A stretch of DNA of 64,000 nt, from NCBI RefSeq assembly GCF_002258215.1, contig NZ_NEFY01000010.1, forward strand, positions 36,334 through 100,333, read 5' to 3'. The stretch is from Marinobacter vinifirmus (GTDB lineage: Bacteria > Pseudomonadota > Gammaproteobacteria > Pseudomonadales > Oleiphilaceae). Position numbers and translations under genes: made by a program. The notes beneath the pieces are model-generated. The model searched no databases and was not told where the DNA came from. It saw nothing but the letters and a program-made list of their open reading frames with translations. Shown in pieces: positions 9,476 through 19,144 of the stretch (its first letter is position 1; every line of letters begins with the position of its first letter).

Positions 9476-10510
9476 TCAGTTGCGCTCGGCCAGAACTTTG
9501 CGATAGAGCTCACAGTAGCGACGACCGATAGCTTCAGGGCTGAAGTTTTTCAGGCCCTCAAGTGCCTTGGTCGCCAAGCCTTCCGCCAGAGCTGGCTCTT
9601 CAAGCAATTCCTGAATGGCAGAGGCCAAAGCTTCAGAGTCGCCGGCAGGTACTAAAAGCCCATTTTCGCGATCCTTGATCAGATCCGGTATGCCTCCGGC
9701 GCTCGCGCCGATCACAGGCACCCGATGTTGCATGGCTTCCAGGATGGTGGAACCCAGCCCCTCTGAGAGCGACGGGAACACAAAAACGTCCAGCGCAGCC
9801 AACCAGTCCCCAACATCGTCCCGATGACCCAGAAAGCTGATGTTCGGCAAGGCCTCCGCGAGCTCTTTGAGCCAATCTTCATCAGGGCCCTCACCCAGAA
9901 ACACAAAATGCAGGTCCGGGGCGGAGTCCAGCAACTTTCGTGCAGCGTTAATCGTGACCTGATATCCCTTGTGCTTCAGCAATCGACCAACCTGCCCCAC
10001 GAGCCGCTTGCCAGGATATTGGCTTCGTATTGCTCTCACACGCCGAGGCTCTGCAGGAAATGCGGAAAAACTTGATGGGATGACAACGGTATTGGCAGAT
10101 TCCAAGCGCTGGCTGACAATGCGCCGGATAGCGGAGCTCAGGCACACCACTGTTTGCGCCCGACTATAGGCACTGGTAGTCAGCCGACCACTGCCAATAG
10201 GGTTGTCAACGCGCCTTGTAATAATATAAGGCGTTCCGCGAACGACGGATTCAATCCAGCCCCAGTATACCGCCTTGCCATCGTGACAATGAACCAGGTC
10301 CCAGCCACCTCCACTATGCCCGAGAACAAAGTGGGAGCATTCCCGAACCCCGAGATTAGGGGTGCCCTTCAGCTCACTGAAAAGACGACTTCCCGGCCGC
10401 GCTATCAGCGTTTGACAAATATTCTGACCAGCGAGCTCCCGGATCAGGTTAACCGTCTGTCGTTCGCCACCGGAGAAGCCCCCGGCCAGATTTACATGGC
10501 AAATGTGCAT
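9476..10510 (-). CDS. GT4 family glycosyltransferase
   Basis: A retaining GT-B glycosyltransferase of 344 residues. It begins MHICHVNLAGGFSGGERQTV. The nucleotide-sugar half has GRLLKHKGYQ and the EX7E motif EGLGSTILE, followed by AMQHRVPVIGASAGGIPDLI. It is monocistronic on the minus strand, divergent from the GT4 gene at 10581 with 70 bases between them. Its 3' end lies only 7 bases from the convergent acyltransferase. Role in LPS core extension is inferred; donor and acceptor unknown. Confidence 0.9.
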   Translation of the reverse strand: MHICHVNLAGGFSGGERQTVNLIRELAGQNICQTLIARPGSRLFSELKGTPNLGVRECSHFVLGHSGGGWDLVHCHDGKAVYWGWIESVVRGTPYIITRRVDNPIGSGRLTTSAYSRAQTVVCLSSAIRRIVSQRLESANTVVIPSSFSAFPAEPRRVRAIRSQYPGKRLVGQVGRLLKHKGYQVTINAARKLLDSAPDLHFVFLGEGPDEDWLKELAEALPNISFLGHRDDVGDWLAALDVFVFPSLSEGLGSTILEAMQHRVPVIGASAGGIPDLIKDRENGLLVPAGDSEALASAIQELLEEPALAEGLATKALEGLKNFSPEAIGRRYCELYRKVLAERN

Positions 10511-10580
10511 ACCAACTCGGCCCAGTCGATGTTTTAATGGCGGCAGTGTAAGAGATCGACCTTAAAAAGGACATAACACC

Positions 10581-11675
10581 GTGAAGCTACTCGTAATCAG
10601 CTCCTATGTAGACACCTGGAATTCGGTTCGTCCGGAAGCCGAAATGCTTATCGGGCTCGCAAAGCTCGGTGTCGAAGTTGAGCTGATGACACAACCCGAT
10701 GCAGAGTATCGCTCTCGCTTTGAAACCAACGGAATCAAGGTACACGGTTTCCATCCGAGAAAGAAAATTGAACCTGAAGCCATTCGCAGAATCCGCCAGC
10801 TTCTGAAAGAAGGCGAGTTCGACGCCGTTTACTGTTTTAACAACAAAGCCATCGCCAACACCAACCTTGCGGCCATCGGCCTGCCAGTCAAAGTTATGAC
10901 CTATCGAGGCCAAACCGGCAATATCAGCCGCTGGGACCCAAGCGGCTACCTCACCCATCTCAGCCCGAGAGTGGATCGGATTATCTGTGTTTCCAAAGCA
11001 ACCCGCGATGACCTTCAAAAGCACGTCTGGGGCAACAAAAACAAAGTGTGCACGGTCTATAAAGGCCACGATCTCGACTGGTACCAGGATACGCCGGTAG
11101 ACCTCAAACAATTTGGAGTACCGGATGGCGCCTTTGTGATTGGGTCGGTGGCAAACATCCGCCCCAGAAAAGGACTGCCAATTCTGCTGAAAGCCACACA
11201 CATGTTACCCCGGGACAGCAACATCCACTTACTTCTCGTGGGACGGGGAATGGACAATCCAGAGGTTCAGGCGCTAATCCAGGCCAGCCCGATGGCCGAC
11301 AGGATTCACCTGACTGGATTCAGAAAAGACGCGCCGGCCATCATTGCGTCCTGTCAGGTATCCGTGCTGGCGTCAACCAAACGAGAGGGGCTTCCTAAAA
11401 CGGTAATTGAAGCTATGGCCTATGGTGTTGCACCAATCGTCAGTGATACCGGAGGGAGTGCGGAGCTCATTGAAGATGGCGTTTCCGGCATACGCGTAAC
11501 GCCCGGTAGCGCTGAAGAAATTGCTGCCGGCATTCAGCGGCTGCATGAATCCCCAGATCTATGCGCCAATATGGGCGAAAGCGCCCAAAAAAGGATCGCC
11601 TCGCACTTTCATGTACAGCAGTCGTCTGAAGCCCTTTTGAAGGTGCTGAACGAAACCGTCAGCGGCGAGTTTTAA
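10581..11675 (+). CDS. GT4 family glycosyltransferase
   Basis: A retaining GT-B glycosyltransferase of 364 residues. It starts at GTG with AAAGGA at 10566-10571. The donor-binding half shows NIRPRKGLPILLKAT and the EX7E motif EGLPKTVIE, followed by AMAYGVAPIVSDTGGSAELI. The N-terminal half has an unusually polar acceptor side (VHGFHPRKKIEPEAIRRI). Its last 17 bases overlap, tail to tail, the 3' end of the GT2 gene on the other strand. Substrate unknown. Confidence 0.9.
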   Translation: MKLLVISSYVDTWNSVRPEAEMLIGLAKLGVEVELMTQPDAEYRSRFETNGIKVHGFHPRKKIEPEAIRRIRQLLKEGEFDAVYCFNNKAIANTNLAAIGLPVKVMTYRGQTGNISRWDPSGYLTHLSPRVDRIICVSKATRDDLQKHVWGNKNKVCTVYKGHDLDWYQDTPVDLKQFGVPDGAFVIGSVANIRPRKGLPILLKATHMLPRDSNIHLLLVGRGMDNPEVQALIQASPMADRIHLTGFRKDAPAIIASCQVSVLASTKREGLPKTVIEAMAYGVAPIVSDTGGSAELIEDGVSGIRVTPGSAEEIAAGIQRLHESPDLCANMGESAQKRIASHFHVQQSSEALLKVLNETVSGEF

Positions 11676-12414
11676 TCCAGAGCGCTGCGTATTTGTTGAA
11701 GGCATAAATGGCGGTGGTGACGGCCAGCAAAAACCCATGCCGGCCGTCCAAAAACCCTCTTTGAAGCAGATACTTCCGGACAAACGCTCCAAGGCTGTGG
11801 CTACAGGCAGAGAACAGTGAGGCTTTCTTGCCACGACGGGCCCGGCCCTCAGCCCAATCCTCCGCATATCGAACGGATTTCGCCATGTAGTCCGGGAAAT
11901 TAGTGGCGGTATAGTGCAGCAAATCCCCGTCAAGCGTTTCTGCGCTGGCATCGGGGCAGTGAACCTTTTCATGCACCAGAGCGTCGTCATACCCGTATTC
12001 TTCACGGCGGTACAACCGGACTACTTTATCGGGATACCAGCCAGAGTGCCGGATGAAACGGCCAAAAAACCACGACAACCGCTTTACCTGAAACACCTTC
12101 TTCGCCGGAGCCTGTTCGATGGCGCGCTGAATGGATGAGGCCAGTTCCGGGGTGACCACTTCGTCGGTATCGATCCAGAACAACCACTCACCCTGCACGT
12201 GGCCCTGAGCTCTCTGGCGCTGCGGACCAAAGCCTGGCCAGTCGTCAGACCGGAAAATGCGCGCGCCAAACTGCTCCGCGATGGCCAGCGTATCGTCCGT
12301 CGAACCGGAATCCAGAATCACAACCTCATCGGCGAACGCCAGGCTCTCCAGGCACTTGGCGAATTCAGGCCCGGCATTTTTGGTGATCAGTACCGCGCTG
12401 AGTTTCACTGGCAC
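11659..12414 (-). CDS. GT2 family glycosyltransferase, WaaE/KdtX-like
   Basis: A GT-A fold enzyme of 251 residues: LSAVLITKNAGPEFAKCLES at the N-terminus, VVILDSGSTDDT, and the DXD-type metal motif FWIDTDEVV. The WYPDKVVRLYRRE and DALVHEKV segments and the C-terminal hydrophobic patch match the WaaE/KdtX core glucosyltransferase group. The GTG start at 12414 lies inside the end of waaF (10-base overlap), so it is translated with the waaF-hldD unit. This linkage to heptose genes supports a role in inner core extension. It is a paralogue of the gene at 6222-7025. Confidence 0.88.
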   Translation of the reverse strand: MPVKLSAVLITKNAGPEFAKCLESLAFADEVVILDSGSTDDTLAIAEQFGARIFRSDDWPGFGPQRQRAQGHVQGEWLFWIDTDEVVTPELASSIQRAIEQAPAKKVFQVKRLSWFFGRFIRHSGWYPDKVVRLYRREEYGYDDALVHEKVHCPDASAETLDGDLLHYTATNFPDYMAKSVRYAEDWAEGRARRGKKASLFSACSHSLGAFVRKYLLQRGFLDGRHGFLLAVTTAIYAFNKYAALWIKTRR

Positions 12415-13412
12415 GCCTCCAGAACCCGCTGCACCGAAATGCCCGTCAGACAGTTGTAATGGCCGAAACGGCAGGTGCGCTCAAAGCAGGGGCTGCACTC
12501 CACCGGATGCCGGACAATCGTCGCCTTATCCGTCAGCGGCGGAGTGAAATCGGGGCTGGTGGAACCGTAGATGGCAACCACTTCAGCACCCGAGGCCGCA
12601 GCCACATGCATCAAACCGGAATCGTGACTGACCACTTTGCGGCAATGACTGAACAGGTCCACGGTATCTTCCAGGCGGGTTTTACCGCAAAGGTTGAACA
12701 CGCTTTCCTGACCATTGGCAATCTCGTCACCCGACTCAACATCTTTCGGACCACCCATAATCCAGACCTGAAAGCCCTGCTGCACCAGTTTTTCAGCGAG
12801 CGCCCGGTGGTTTTCAAGGGGCCACTGCTTTGCCGGGCCGAACTCCGCACCGGGGCAGATCGCAATGACGGGACATTCCGGGTCCAGGCCCAGTTTGCCC
12901 ATCACGTCTTTCAGGTTCGCCTTGTCGATCGTCAGTGACGGTTGTGGCACATCAAACTGATAGTTCTCGTAATCCGCCTTGCTGGCCCCAAGCCCCATGT
13001 AACGCCACACGGTTTTGTCGGTGATGGTAGAGCCGTCTCGGGTTGGGTGTCTGCGCCGGGCATCGGTCAGCAGAATCGAACGCCCTTCCCCGCTGAAGCC
13101 AACCCGCTCGGGAATGCCTGCAAAGAAAGGAATCAAAGCGGACTTGAACGAACGCGGCAGGACAATCGCTTTATCGTACCCTTTCAGCGTTCGGGCCAAT
13201 CGCCACTGGGCCTTCAGGGCCAGCTCACCACTTTTCCAGGGTGCCGCAATACCTTTGTTTACCTCTGGCATCCGAGCGATGATCGGAAGCGACCACCCGG
13301 GGGCCAACACGTCGATTTCTGCTTGCGGGTCCTGATGCTTGAGGGACATGAACAGCGCCTGAGCCATAACCATGTCACCCACCCAAGACGGGCCAACCAC
13401 CAGATATTTCAT
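12405..13412 (-). CDS. waaF: ADP-heptose--LPS heptosyltransferase II
   Basis: A GT9 heptosyltransferase that adds the second L-glycero-D-manno-heptose to the inner core. The N-terminus [20 protein letters not shown], the central [15 protein letters not shown] and the C-terminal [20 protein letters not shown] with [11 protein letters not shown] are strongly WaaF-like. I chose the ATG at 13412, which overlaps the hldD stop as ATGA and gives 335 residues. A GTG- or ATG-type extension to 13424 would lie inside hldD. It forms a unit hldD-waaF-GT2. Confidence 0.94.
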   Translation of the reverse strand: MKYLVVGPSWVGDMVMAQALFMSLKHQDPQAEIDVLAPGWSLPIIARMPEVNKGIAAPWKSGELALKAQWRLARTLKGYDKAIVLPRSFKSALIPFFAGIPERVGFSGEGRSILLTDARRRHPTRDGSTITDKTVWRYMGLGASKADYENYQFDVPQPSLTIDKANLKDVMGKLGLDPECPVIAICPGAEFGPAKQWPLENHRALAEKLVQQGFQVWIMGGPKDVESGDEIANGQESVFNLCGKTRLEDTVDLFSHCRKVVSHDSGLMHVAAASGAEVVAIYGSTSPDFTPPLTDKATIVRHPVECSPCFERTCRFGHYNCLTGISVQRVLEACQ

Positions 13413-14350
13413 CGATCCAGCCAAGCCAGGTAGGCCGCTACACCATTGGCAACGTCAGTGAACGAATCGGTATAGCCCGCATCACGCAACGCACTGACAT
13501 CCGCCTGGGTGAAGCTCTGATAGCGGCCTTTCAGCTCATCCGGGAAAGGGATGAACTCCACCTTGCCCTTACCGTGGTACTGAATGACTGCCTCCGCCAC
13601 CTCCAGGAACGACTGGGCACGGCCGGTGCCCAGGTTGAAAATGCCGGACTGGTCCGGATTATCATAGAACCACAGGTTCACCTTGCACACGTCGTCTACA
13701 TATACAAAGTCACGCTGTTGCCCACCGTCAGAATAGCCATCCCAACCTTGGAACAGCTTGGGATTCTGGCCAGCTTTGATCTGTTCGTGCAGGTGATAGG
13801 CCACGGACGCCATCTTGCCCTTGTGCTGCTCTCTGGGGCCGTAGACGTTGAAGTAACGGAAGCCGACAATCTGGCTACGGGCAGACGGCAGAATCGTGCG
13901 CACGTACTGGTCAAACTGCCACTTGGAATAGCCATAGACGTTCAGTGGCCGTTCGCACTCGCGCGCTTCCCGGAACTCATCGCTGGCGCCGTAGACCGCC
14001 GCACTGGAGGCGTAGAGAAAAGGCACTTTGTGGTCCAGGCACCAATGCAGCAACACCTTGGAGTAGGTGTAGTTGTTCTCCATCATGAACTTGCCGTCCC
14101 ACTCGGTGGTGTCTGAACACGCCCCTTCGTGGAAGATCGCCCGGATGCCCACCGGCAGGTCATTCGCCTTAACCCGCTCCAGGAACTCGCCTTTGTCCAT
14201 GTAATCGGTGATATCCAGTTCCGCCAGATTACGGAAATAGGTGCCGTCGGTCAGATCGTCAACAACGAGAATGTCTGTCTCGCCCCGCTGATTAAGTGCG
14301 TGGACAATGTTCGCTCCGATGAAACCGGCACCGCCAGTGACGACAATCAT
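13409..14350 (-). CDS. hldD: ADP-L-glycero-D-manno-heptose 6-epimerase
   Basis: HldD converts ADP-D-glycero- to ADP-L-glycero-manno-heptose, the last step of the heptose donor pathway. It is a short-chain dehydrogenase-type protein with the NAD(P)-binding motif [11 protein letters not shown] at the N-terminus, the SSAAVYG block and the catalytic YGYSK motif. [20 protein letters not shown] is specific for this family. The length of 313 residues is standard. It heads a minus-strand operon with waaF and a GT2 gene, divergent from gmhA. AGGAG lies just upstream of the ATG. Confidence 0.97.
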   Translation of the reverse strand: MIVVTGGAGFIGANIVHALNQRGETDILVVDDLTDGTYFRNLAELDITDYMDKGEFLERVKANDLPVGIRAIFHEGACSDTTEWDGKFMMENNYTYSKVLLHWCLDHKVPFLYASSAAVYGASDEFREARECERPLNVYGYSKWQFDQYVRTILPSARSQIVGFRYFNVYGPREQHKGKMASVAYHLHEQIKAGQNPKLFQGWDGYSDGGQQRDFVYVDDVCKVNLWFYDNPDQSGIFNLGTGRAQSFLEVAEAVIQYHGKGKVEFIPFPDELKGRYQSFTQADVSALRDAGYTDSFTDVANGVAAYLAWLDR

Positions 14351-14614
14351 GGTAAGGCTCCTGAAAATTCCGTGCGGGCGGGCCTGACAACGGCCCGGAA
14401 TATGGCTGCCATCTTAACCTCTTTTACCCATAGCTAAAACCGCCAAAACCATTCACATCAGTGGCGAAGAACACTGTGAACACTGCATTAACAGCCGTTT
14501 AGTACGGAAAAAAGCATATGGGACGCCTTAAGCCACCATGGTACACTTTGCGCCTTCTAGCCGGTGCCGTGAAACACCGGCGCGCCCAGATGAAAGCTAA
14601 CACCGGAGGCTCCC
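14351..14614. promoter_or_regulatory. Divergent intergenic region hldD / gmhA
   Basis: These 264 bases separate the divergent heptose genes and must hold both promoters. A TACACT at 14542-14547 is a possible -10 for gmhA, but no convincing -35 is in place. GGAGG at 14605-14609 is the gmhA ribosome binding site. No gene or strong hairpin is seen. Confidence 0.4.
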
Positions 14615-15199
14615 ATGTCCCAGCCAAGCAGCTACCTCGCCACTCTGGAACGGCACCGCAAAACCTTTGCCATTCTGGAAGAGTATCAAGAAGTGGCGGA
14701 ACAACTGCTCGAGCTTACCCGGCAGTGCCTGAAAAGCGGCGGCAAGGTCATCTTTATGGGTAACGGCGGCAGTGCAGCAGACTCTCAGCACTTGGCGGCC
14801 GAGTTTATGGTTCGCTACAAGAAAGAGCGCGGCCCGTTAGCGTCCATCGCGCTGACTACAGACACCTCGATTCTGACCGCGCACCCCAATGACTACGAGT
14901 TTGAAACCGTGTTCGAGCGGCAAGTGCTGGGGCTGGGCAAGCCTGAGGATCTGGTGATCGGCCTGACCACCTCCGGCCAGAGCGAGAACATCAACCGGGC
15001 CCTGAAAGCCGCCAACGAACTTGGCGCCGGAACCGTTGCCCTCACTGGCAGAGACGGCGGCAAGGTAAAAGACATCGCCAAATTGTCCATCATCATCAAC
15101 AGTGACGAAACCGCCCGCATCCAGGAGGCCCACATGTTCATTGGCCACTGGCTGTGTGAAGCAATGGATGAGGTGGTGCTGTCCGGAGGCCTTGACTGA
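14615..15199 (+). CDS. gmhA: Phosphoheptose isomerase
   Basis: GmhA converts sedoheptulose-7-phosphate to D-glycero-D-manno-heptose-7-phosphate, the first step of ADP-heptose synthesis in the cytoplasm. It is a SIS-domain protein of 194 residues. [20 protein letters not shown] is the sugar phosphate loop, followed by [11 protein letters not shown] and the C-terminal [16 protein letters not shown] with the conserved histidine and glutamate. Its stop overlaps the hldE start (TGATG). It opens a plus-strand run of genes that continues to 23596. Confidence 0.97.
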   Translation: MSQPSSYLATLERHRKTFAILEEYQEVAEQLLELTRQCLKSGGKVIFMGNGGSAADSQHLAAEFMVRYKKERGPLASIALTTDTSILTAHPNDYEFETVFERQVLGLGKPEDLVIGLTTSGQSENINRALKAANELGAGTVALTGRDGGKVKDIAKLSIIINSDETARIQEAHMFIGHWLCEAMDEVVLSGGLD

Positions 15200-16644
15200 T
15201 GCTTGACCTGGCCCGGCTGAACCAACTTCAGAACGCCTCTGTGCTGGTGATTGGCGATGTCATGCTCGATCGCTATTTCATCGGTGACACCAACCGCATT
15301 TCACCGGAAGCACCGGTGCCGGTGGTACGTGTCGCCCACACAGAAGACCGGGCCGGCGGTGCCGCCAACGTTGCCAGAAACATTGCCCACCTTGACGGCC
15401 AGGCCGCCATTCTGGGCATCATCGGCAACGACACAGACGGTCGTTTGCTGAAGGATCTTCTGGTCAAGGAAAAGGTCCATTCCGAGCTTCTGGAACTGGA
15501 CGACGCACGCACCATATCCAAAACCCGTATTATCTCCCGCCATCAACAGATGGTTCGGCTCGACATGGAAGATACCTTCCCCGTCGCCCAAGCCGAGAGC
15601 GTCAAAAAACGTTACGGCGAGCTGGTTGAGCAATACAATACCGTCATCATCAGCGACTACGCCAAAGGCACCCTCGCCTGTGTTGGCGACTTGATCCAGA
15701 CTGCACGAAAGGCCGGCAAGCAAGTGCTGGTGGACCCGAAAAGCAAGGATTTCTCCCTGTACCGGGGCGCCACAGTCATCACCCCGAACCTGACCGAATT
15801 CAAGGCGGCCGGTGGGGAAGCCTCATCCGATGAAGCGATGCTGAGTTCTGCCCGCGCCATGCTGGCCGAAGCGGGTATCGATACCATGCTGCTGACCCGT
15901 AGCGAACAAGGCATGAGCCTGATAACCCAGACTGAACATCACCATTTCCCGGCGGAAGTCCTGGAAGTGAGTGACGTCACCGGTGCCGGTGACACCGTGA
16001 TCGCCACTCTGGGCACCTTGCTGAGCGCCGGGTTCGAATTGAAAGACGCGGCCTGGCTGTCCAACCTTGCGGCTGGCATTGTGGTCGCCAAACTAGGCGC
16101 CGCCACCGTTTCCCCGGAAGAGCTGGCAGCCCGCGCAAGCCACCAGTGGTCGGCCAAAACCAGCGGCTACCACCCCAGTGTCGAGCAGAGCCTGCTGCAC
16201 ATTGATTACGCCCGACAACAGGGCGAACGGATTGTCTTTACCAACGGTTGCTTCGACATTCTGCACGCCGGCCATGTGCGCTACCTGGCCCAGGCCCGGG
16301 CGCTCGGTGACCGACTAGTTGTCGGGCTGAACTCCGATGCCTCCGTGCGTCGCCTGAAGGGCGAAGAACGCCCGGTAAACTCACTGGAAGACCGGATGGA
16401 AGTGCTATCCGCCTTGGCCTGTGTGGACTGGGTCATCCCCTTCGGCGACAACACTGAGGAGAACGACACCCCGGAGCAACTCATCAAACGGGTGAATCCG
16501 CAGGTGCTCGCCAAAGGCGGCGATTACTCAATCGACACCATCGTCGGCGCCGACTTTGTTCAGCAAAACGGCGGTGAGGTTGCCATCCTGCCCACAGTTG
16601 AAGGCCGTTCCACCACCGGGCTGATCAAGAAAGTTCGAGGCTGA
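15199..16644 (+). CDS. hldE: Bifunctional heptose-7-phosphate kinase / heptose-1-phosphate adenylyltransferase
   Basis: HldE phosphorylates heptose-7-phosphate and later activates heptose-1-phosphate with ATP. Residues 1 to about 320 form a ribokinase (PfkB)-type domain, with [20 protein letters not shown] at the start, GGAANVARN, and the DVTGAGDTV signature. The C-terminal domain carries the nucleotidyltransferase motif [16 protein letters not shown]. The length of 481 residues matches fused HldE proteins. It is coupled to gmhA and followed by a GT9 gene one base after its stop. Confidence 0.97.
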   Translation: MLDLARLNQLQNASVLVIGDVMLDRYFIGDTNRISPEAPVPVVRVAHTEDRAGGAANVARNIAHLDGQAAILGIIGNDTDGRLLKDLLVKEKVHSELLELDDARTISKTRIISRHQQMVRLDMEDTFPVAQAESVKKRYGELVEQYNTVIISDYAKGTLACVGDLIQTARKAGKQVLVDPKSKDFSLYRGATVITPNLTEFKAAGGEASSDEAMLSSARAMLAEAGIDTMLLTRSEQGMSLITQTEHHHFPAEVLEVSDVTGAGDTVIATLGTLLSAGFELKDAAWLSNLAAGIVVAKLGAATVSPEELAARASHQWSAKTSGYHPSVEQSLLHIDYARQQGERIVFTNGCFDILHAGHVRYLAQARALGDRLVVGLNSDASVRRLKGEERPVNSLEDRMEVLSALACVDWVIPFGDNTEENDTPEQLIKRVNPQVLAKGGDYSIDTIVGADFVQQNGGEVAILPTVEGRSTTGLIKKVRG

Positions 16645-16645
16645 T

Positions 16646-17689
16646 TTGTCTGCGCCACGCTCCATCTGCCTGCTGCGCCTGTCGGCCATTGGTGACACCT
16701 GCAACGCCGCTGCAGTGGTTCATGCTATCCGGCAGCATTACCCGGAAGCTGAGATCACCTGGGTGATCGGCAAGGCTGAAGCCGCGCTGATGACAGGCAT
16801 GGACGGCGTCAACTTTGTTGTGTTTGACAAGAAACAGGGCCTGGCCGCATTCCGCAACCTTCGGCGCCAGCTCCAGGGCAAACGATTTGACGCCCTTCTG
16901 CTAATGCAAGTTGCGCTGCGAGCGAACCTCGCCAGTTTGTGCATATCCGCCAAACGACGAATCGGCTACGACAAAGCCAAGAGCAAAGAGCTGCACAGCC
17001 TGTTTATCAACGAGCGGATCGAGCCAACGGACAAGGTCCACGTGCTGGACAATTTCCGGCAGTTCCAGAAAACGCTGGGCATCCCCCTCGAAGCACCCGA
17101 CTGGAACATTCCGGTTAATGCGGAAGAGCGGGACTGGGCCAAAGCCCAGCTCGACCCGGGCACCCGCAAACACCTTATTATCACCCCCGCCGCCTCCAAC
17201 GCCGAGCGCAACTGGCTGCCCGAGCGATACGCGGCCGTGGCTGACCATGCCGCCAGTCAGGGTTTTTCCGTGTATCTGTGTGGCGGGCCGGCCGATCATG
17301 AAAAGCAATTGGCGGCCAACATTCAGGGCCAGGCCAAACACTCCCTGCATAACCTGGTTGGCCAGTCGAGCCTGAAGCAATTGTTCGCCCTGATTGGCGA
17401 GGCCAGCCTTGTGCTCGCACCAGACACCGGCCCGGCCCACATGGCCGTTGCCGCCGGCACGCCCGTTATTGGCCTGTATGCTCACAGCAACCCGAAACGT
17501 ACCGGTCCCTACCTTTGGCAAAACTACGTGGTAGACGCCTACACCCCCGCCCTGAAACAGGTGCGAGGGGAAACGCCGGAACAAAGCCGCTGGGGCCAGA
17601 GGCTCAAGGGCAAAGAACTGATGGAGAACATCACGACGGAACACGTTATCGACATGTTGGACCGCTATATTCAGGAACAGAACCTATGA
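16646..17689 (+). CDS. GT9 family (heptosyltransferase-type) glycosyltransferase
   Basis: A heptosyltransferase-fold protein of 347 residues. The N-terminus ICLLRLSAIGDTCNAAAVVH is typical of WaaC/WaaF/WaaQ proteins. ITPAASNAERNWLPERYAAV and VLAPDTGPAHMAVAAGTPVI are the ADP-heptose binding blocks. It starts at TTG 16646 with GAGG at 16637-16640, and ends overlapping gmhB (ATGA). As the only other GT9 besides waaF in the window, it is a candidate for heptosyltransferase I or III, but its sequence does not settle which. Confidence 0.88.
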   Translation: MSAPRSICLLRLSAIGDTCNAAAVVHAIRQHYPEAEITWVIGKAEAALMTGMDGVNFVVFDKKQGLAAFRNLRRQLQGKRFDALLLMQVALRANLASLCISAKRRIGYDKAKSKELHSLFINERIEPTDKVHVLDNFRQFQKTLGIPLEAPDWNIPVNAEERDWAKAQLDPGTRKHLIITPAASNAERNWLPERYAAVADHAASQGFSVYLCGGPADHEKQLAANIQGQAKHSLHNLVGQSSLKQLFALIGEASLVLAPDTGPAHMAVAAGTPVIGLYAHSNPKRTGPYLWQNYVVDAYTPALKQVRGETPEQSRWGQRLKGKELMENITTEHVIDMLDRYIQEQNL

Positions 17690-18240
17690 CCAACAAAGCC
17701 GTATTTCTGGACCGGGATGGCGTGATCAACGTGGATCACGGCTATGTTTATCGCAAAGAAGATTTCGAGTTTGTCGATGGTATATTCGAGGCCTGCCGGC
17801 ACTTCCAGGAACAGGGTTATCTGCTGATTGTCGTCACCAACCAGTCCGGCATTGCCCGAGGCATGTACTCAGAAGCTCAATTCCAGGAGCTAACAGACTG
17901 GATGGTAGAACGATTCAAGGAACAGGGTGTGACCATCACCAAGGTTTATCATTGCCCCCACCATCCGGACTTTGGGCCTGCTGATGAACGAGACTGTGAT
18001 TGCAGGAAGCCTAAGCCGGGGATGATATTGAGGGGGATTGAGGAGTTTGATTTGGACCCGGCGGAGTGCATTATGGTCGGGGATAAACCAAGTGACGTTG
18101 CAGCAGCGGAACGAGCCGGTATCGGCACAAAGGTAAGGGTGTTGACTGGCAGCCTCCTTGTGACGTTGCCGAACAACGAGGCATCACTATCTCTGCTAAC
18201 GCATATTGGCCAGATTATCCACGATAGATCATCGGTCTAG
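17686..18240 (+). CDS. gmhB: D-glycero-beta-D-manno-heptose 1,7-bisphosphate 7-phosphatase
   Basis: GmhB removes the 7-phosphate from heptose bisphosphate between the two HldE steps. It is a HAD phosphatase of 184 residues. The nucleophile motif is FLDRDGVIN at the N-terminus, VVTNQSGIARG is motif II, and the zinc-binding set CPHHPDFG with CDCRKPKPGM is complete. VGDKPSDVAAAERAG is the last HAD motif. The ATG overlaps the GT9 stop; the open frame upstream to 17515 is not coding. With gmhA, hldE and hldD the ADP-heptose pathway is complete in this window. Confidence 0.96.
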   Translation: MTNKAVFLDRDGVINVDHGYVYRKEDFEFVDGIFEACRHFQEQGYLLIVVTNQSGIARGMYSEAQFQELTDWMVERFKEQGVTITKVYHCPHHPDFGPADERDCDCRKPKPGMILRGIEEFDLDPAECIMVGDKPSDVAAAERAGIGTKVRVLTGSLLVTLPNNEASLSLLTHIGQIIHDRSSV

Positions 18241-18280
18241 TGTGATTACACAAGACCAAATAGAAAGGTAAGGAACGGGA

Positions 18281-19144
18281 ATGCCACATCAGCCTTCAAT
18301 TGAGATTTCTGGCAATTCGGGATGCACCGTAAGGCTGCTTACTCATGACCAGCGAATCATGGTTGAAAAAGAATGCGCACTCCCGTCGTATATTCCGCGT
18401 CTCCAGGCACAAATTCGCAAACAAGACAACTTCCGACACGCACTCACGAACCCTGCCATAATAGTCCCAGAACTCTATGATGAAGCGGATAATCCCGGCC
18501 TCTATTCCGCACGAATGGAATTTCTACCCTACCTGAACTTCATCGACTTCCTTGGCGTTTGTTCCGTGCCTGCGTTAATGCAAAGTATCAAAGCAATCGA
18601 AGGCTTCATCGATCACAACCTGCGAACCGAATACCAAACAGTTAATACGTCGGCTTTGTTAAAGCTGGATGAAATCTCTCGCAACGTTTCAGGGGAGCCT
18701 CACAAACAAGAGATCGACCAGCTCTTCGGGAATAAATTGCGTGACCGATTAACAAAAAAAGAAATTAATATTCCGAATGGTTGGTGTCACGGCGATTTTA
18801 CCCTGTCCAACATCGTTTTTTCTGCCAATGGTAATTGCATCGGCCTATTCGATTTCCTGGACAGCTACATCGACTCCCCAATCATGGACCTAGTCAAGCT
18901 TCGACAGGATACACACCTTCACTGGTCTCTCACCAAGTCCAAAAAGCCATTCTCTCATCTTCGAGTCTGCCAAGGCCTCCGGCAATTGGATATATTTACA
19001 AAAAGTAAGCTTTCAGCTCTCGGAATCTCCGGGAAAGAGTACAACATACTCCAATCTGTCAACGTTCTAAGAATTTTGCCGTACGCCAACGACACAACCA
19101 CTTTAAATTTCATTCAAACATCCCTGAAGACTCTGGAGGACTAA
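18281..19144 (+). CDS. APH/choline-kinase-type phosphotransferase
   Basis: A 287-residue small-molecule kinase of the aminoglycoside-phosphotransferase fold. The catalytic loop is WCHGDFTLSNIVF, with H170, D172 and N177, and the metal-binding motif follows as LFDFLDSYIDSPIMDLVKL. The glycine-rich N-terminus is degenerate (ISGNSGCTVRLLTHDQ). The gene is visibly AT-richer than gmhB just upstream and starts 40 bases after it. It is followed immediately by a nucleotidyltransferase-HAD fusion (stop TAA, then ATG). By analogy with the LicA-LicC pair, it may phosphorylate a sugar, polyol or amino alcohol that the next enzyme activates; that is inference. Substrate unknown. Confidence 0.75.
   Translation: MPHQPSIEISGNSGCTVRLLTHDQRIMVEKECALPSYIPRLQAQIRKQDNFRHALTNPAIIVPELYDEADNPGLYSARMEFLPYLNFIDFLGVCSVPALMQSIKAIEGFIDHNLRTEYQTVNTSALLKLDEISRNVSGEPHKQEIDQLFGNKLRDRLTKKEINIPNGWCHGDFTLSNIVFSANGNCIGLFDFLDSYIDSPIMDLVKLRQDTHLHWSLTKSKKPFSHLRVCQGLRQLDIFTKSKLSALGISGKEYNILQSVNVLRILPYANDTTTLNFIQTSLKTLED

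Noticed and set aside
14463..14500. Short repeat GAACACTG upstream of gmhA
   Set aside because: Two 8-base copies within 20 bases are too short to separate from chance, and the spacing does not match a known operator.
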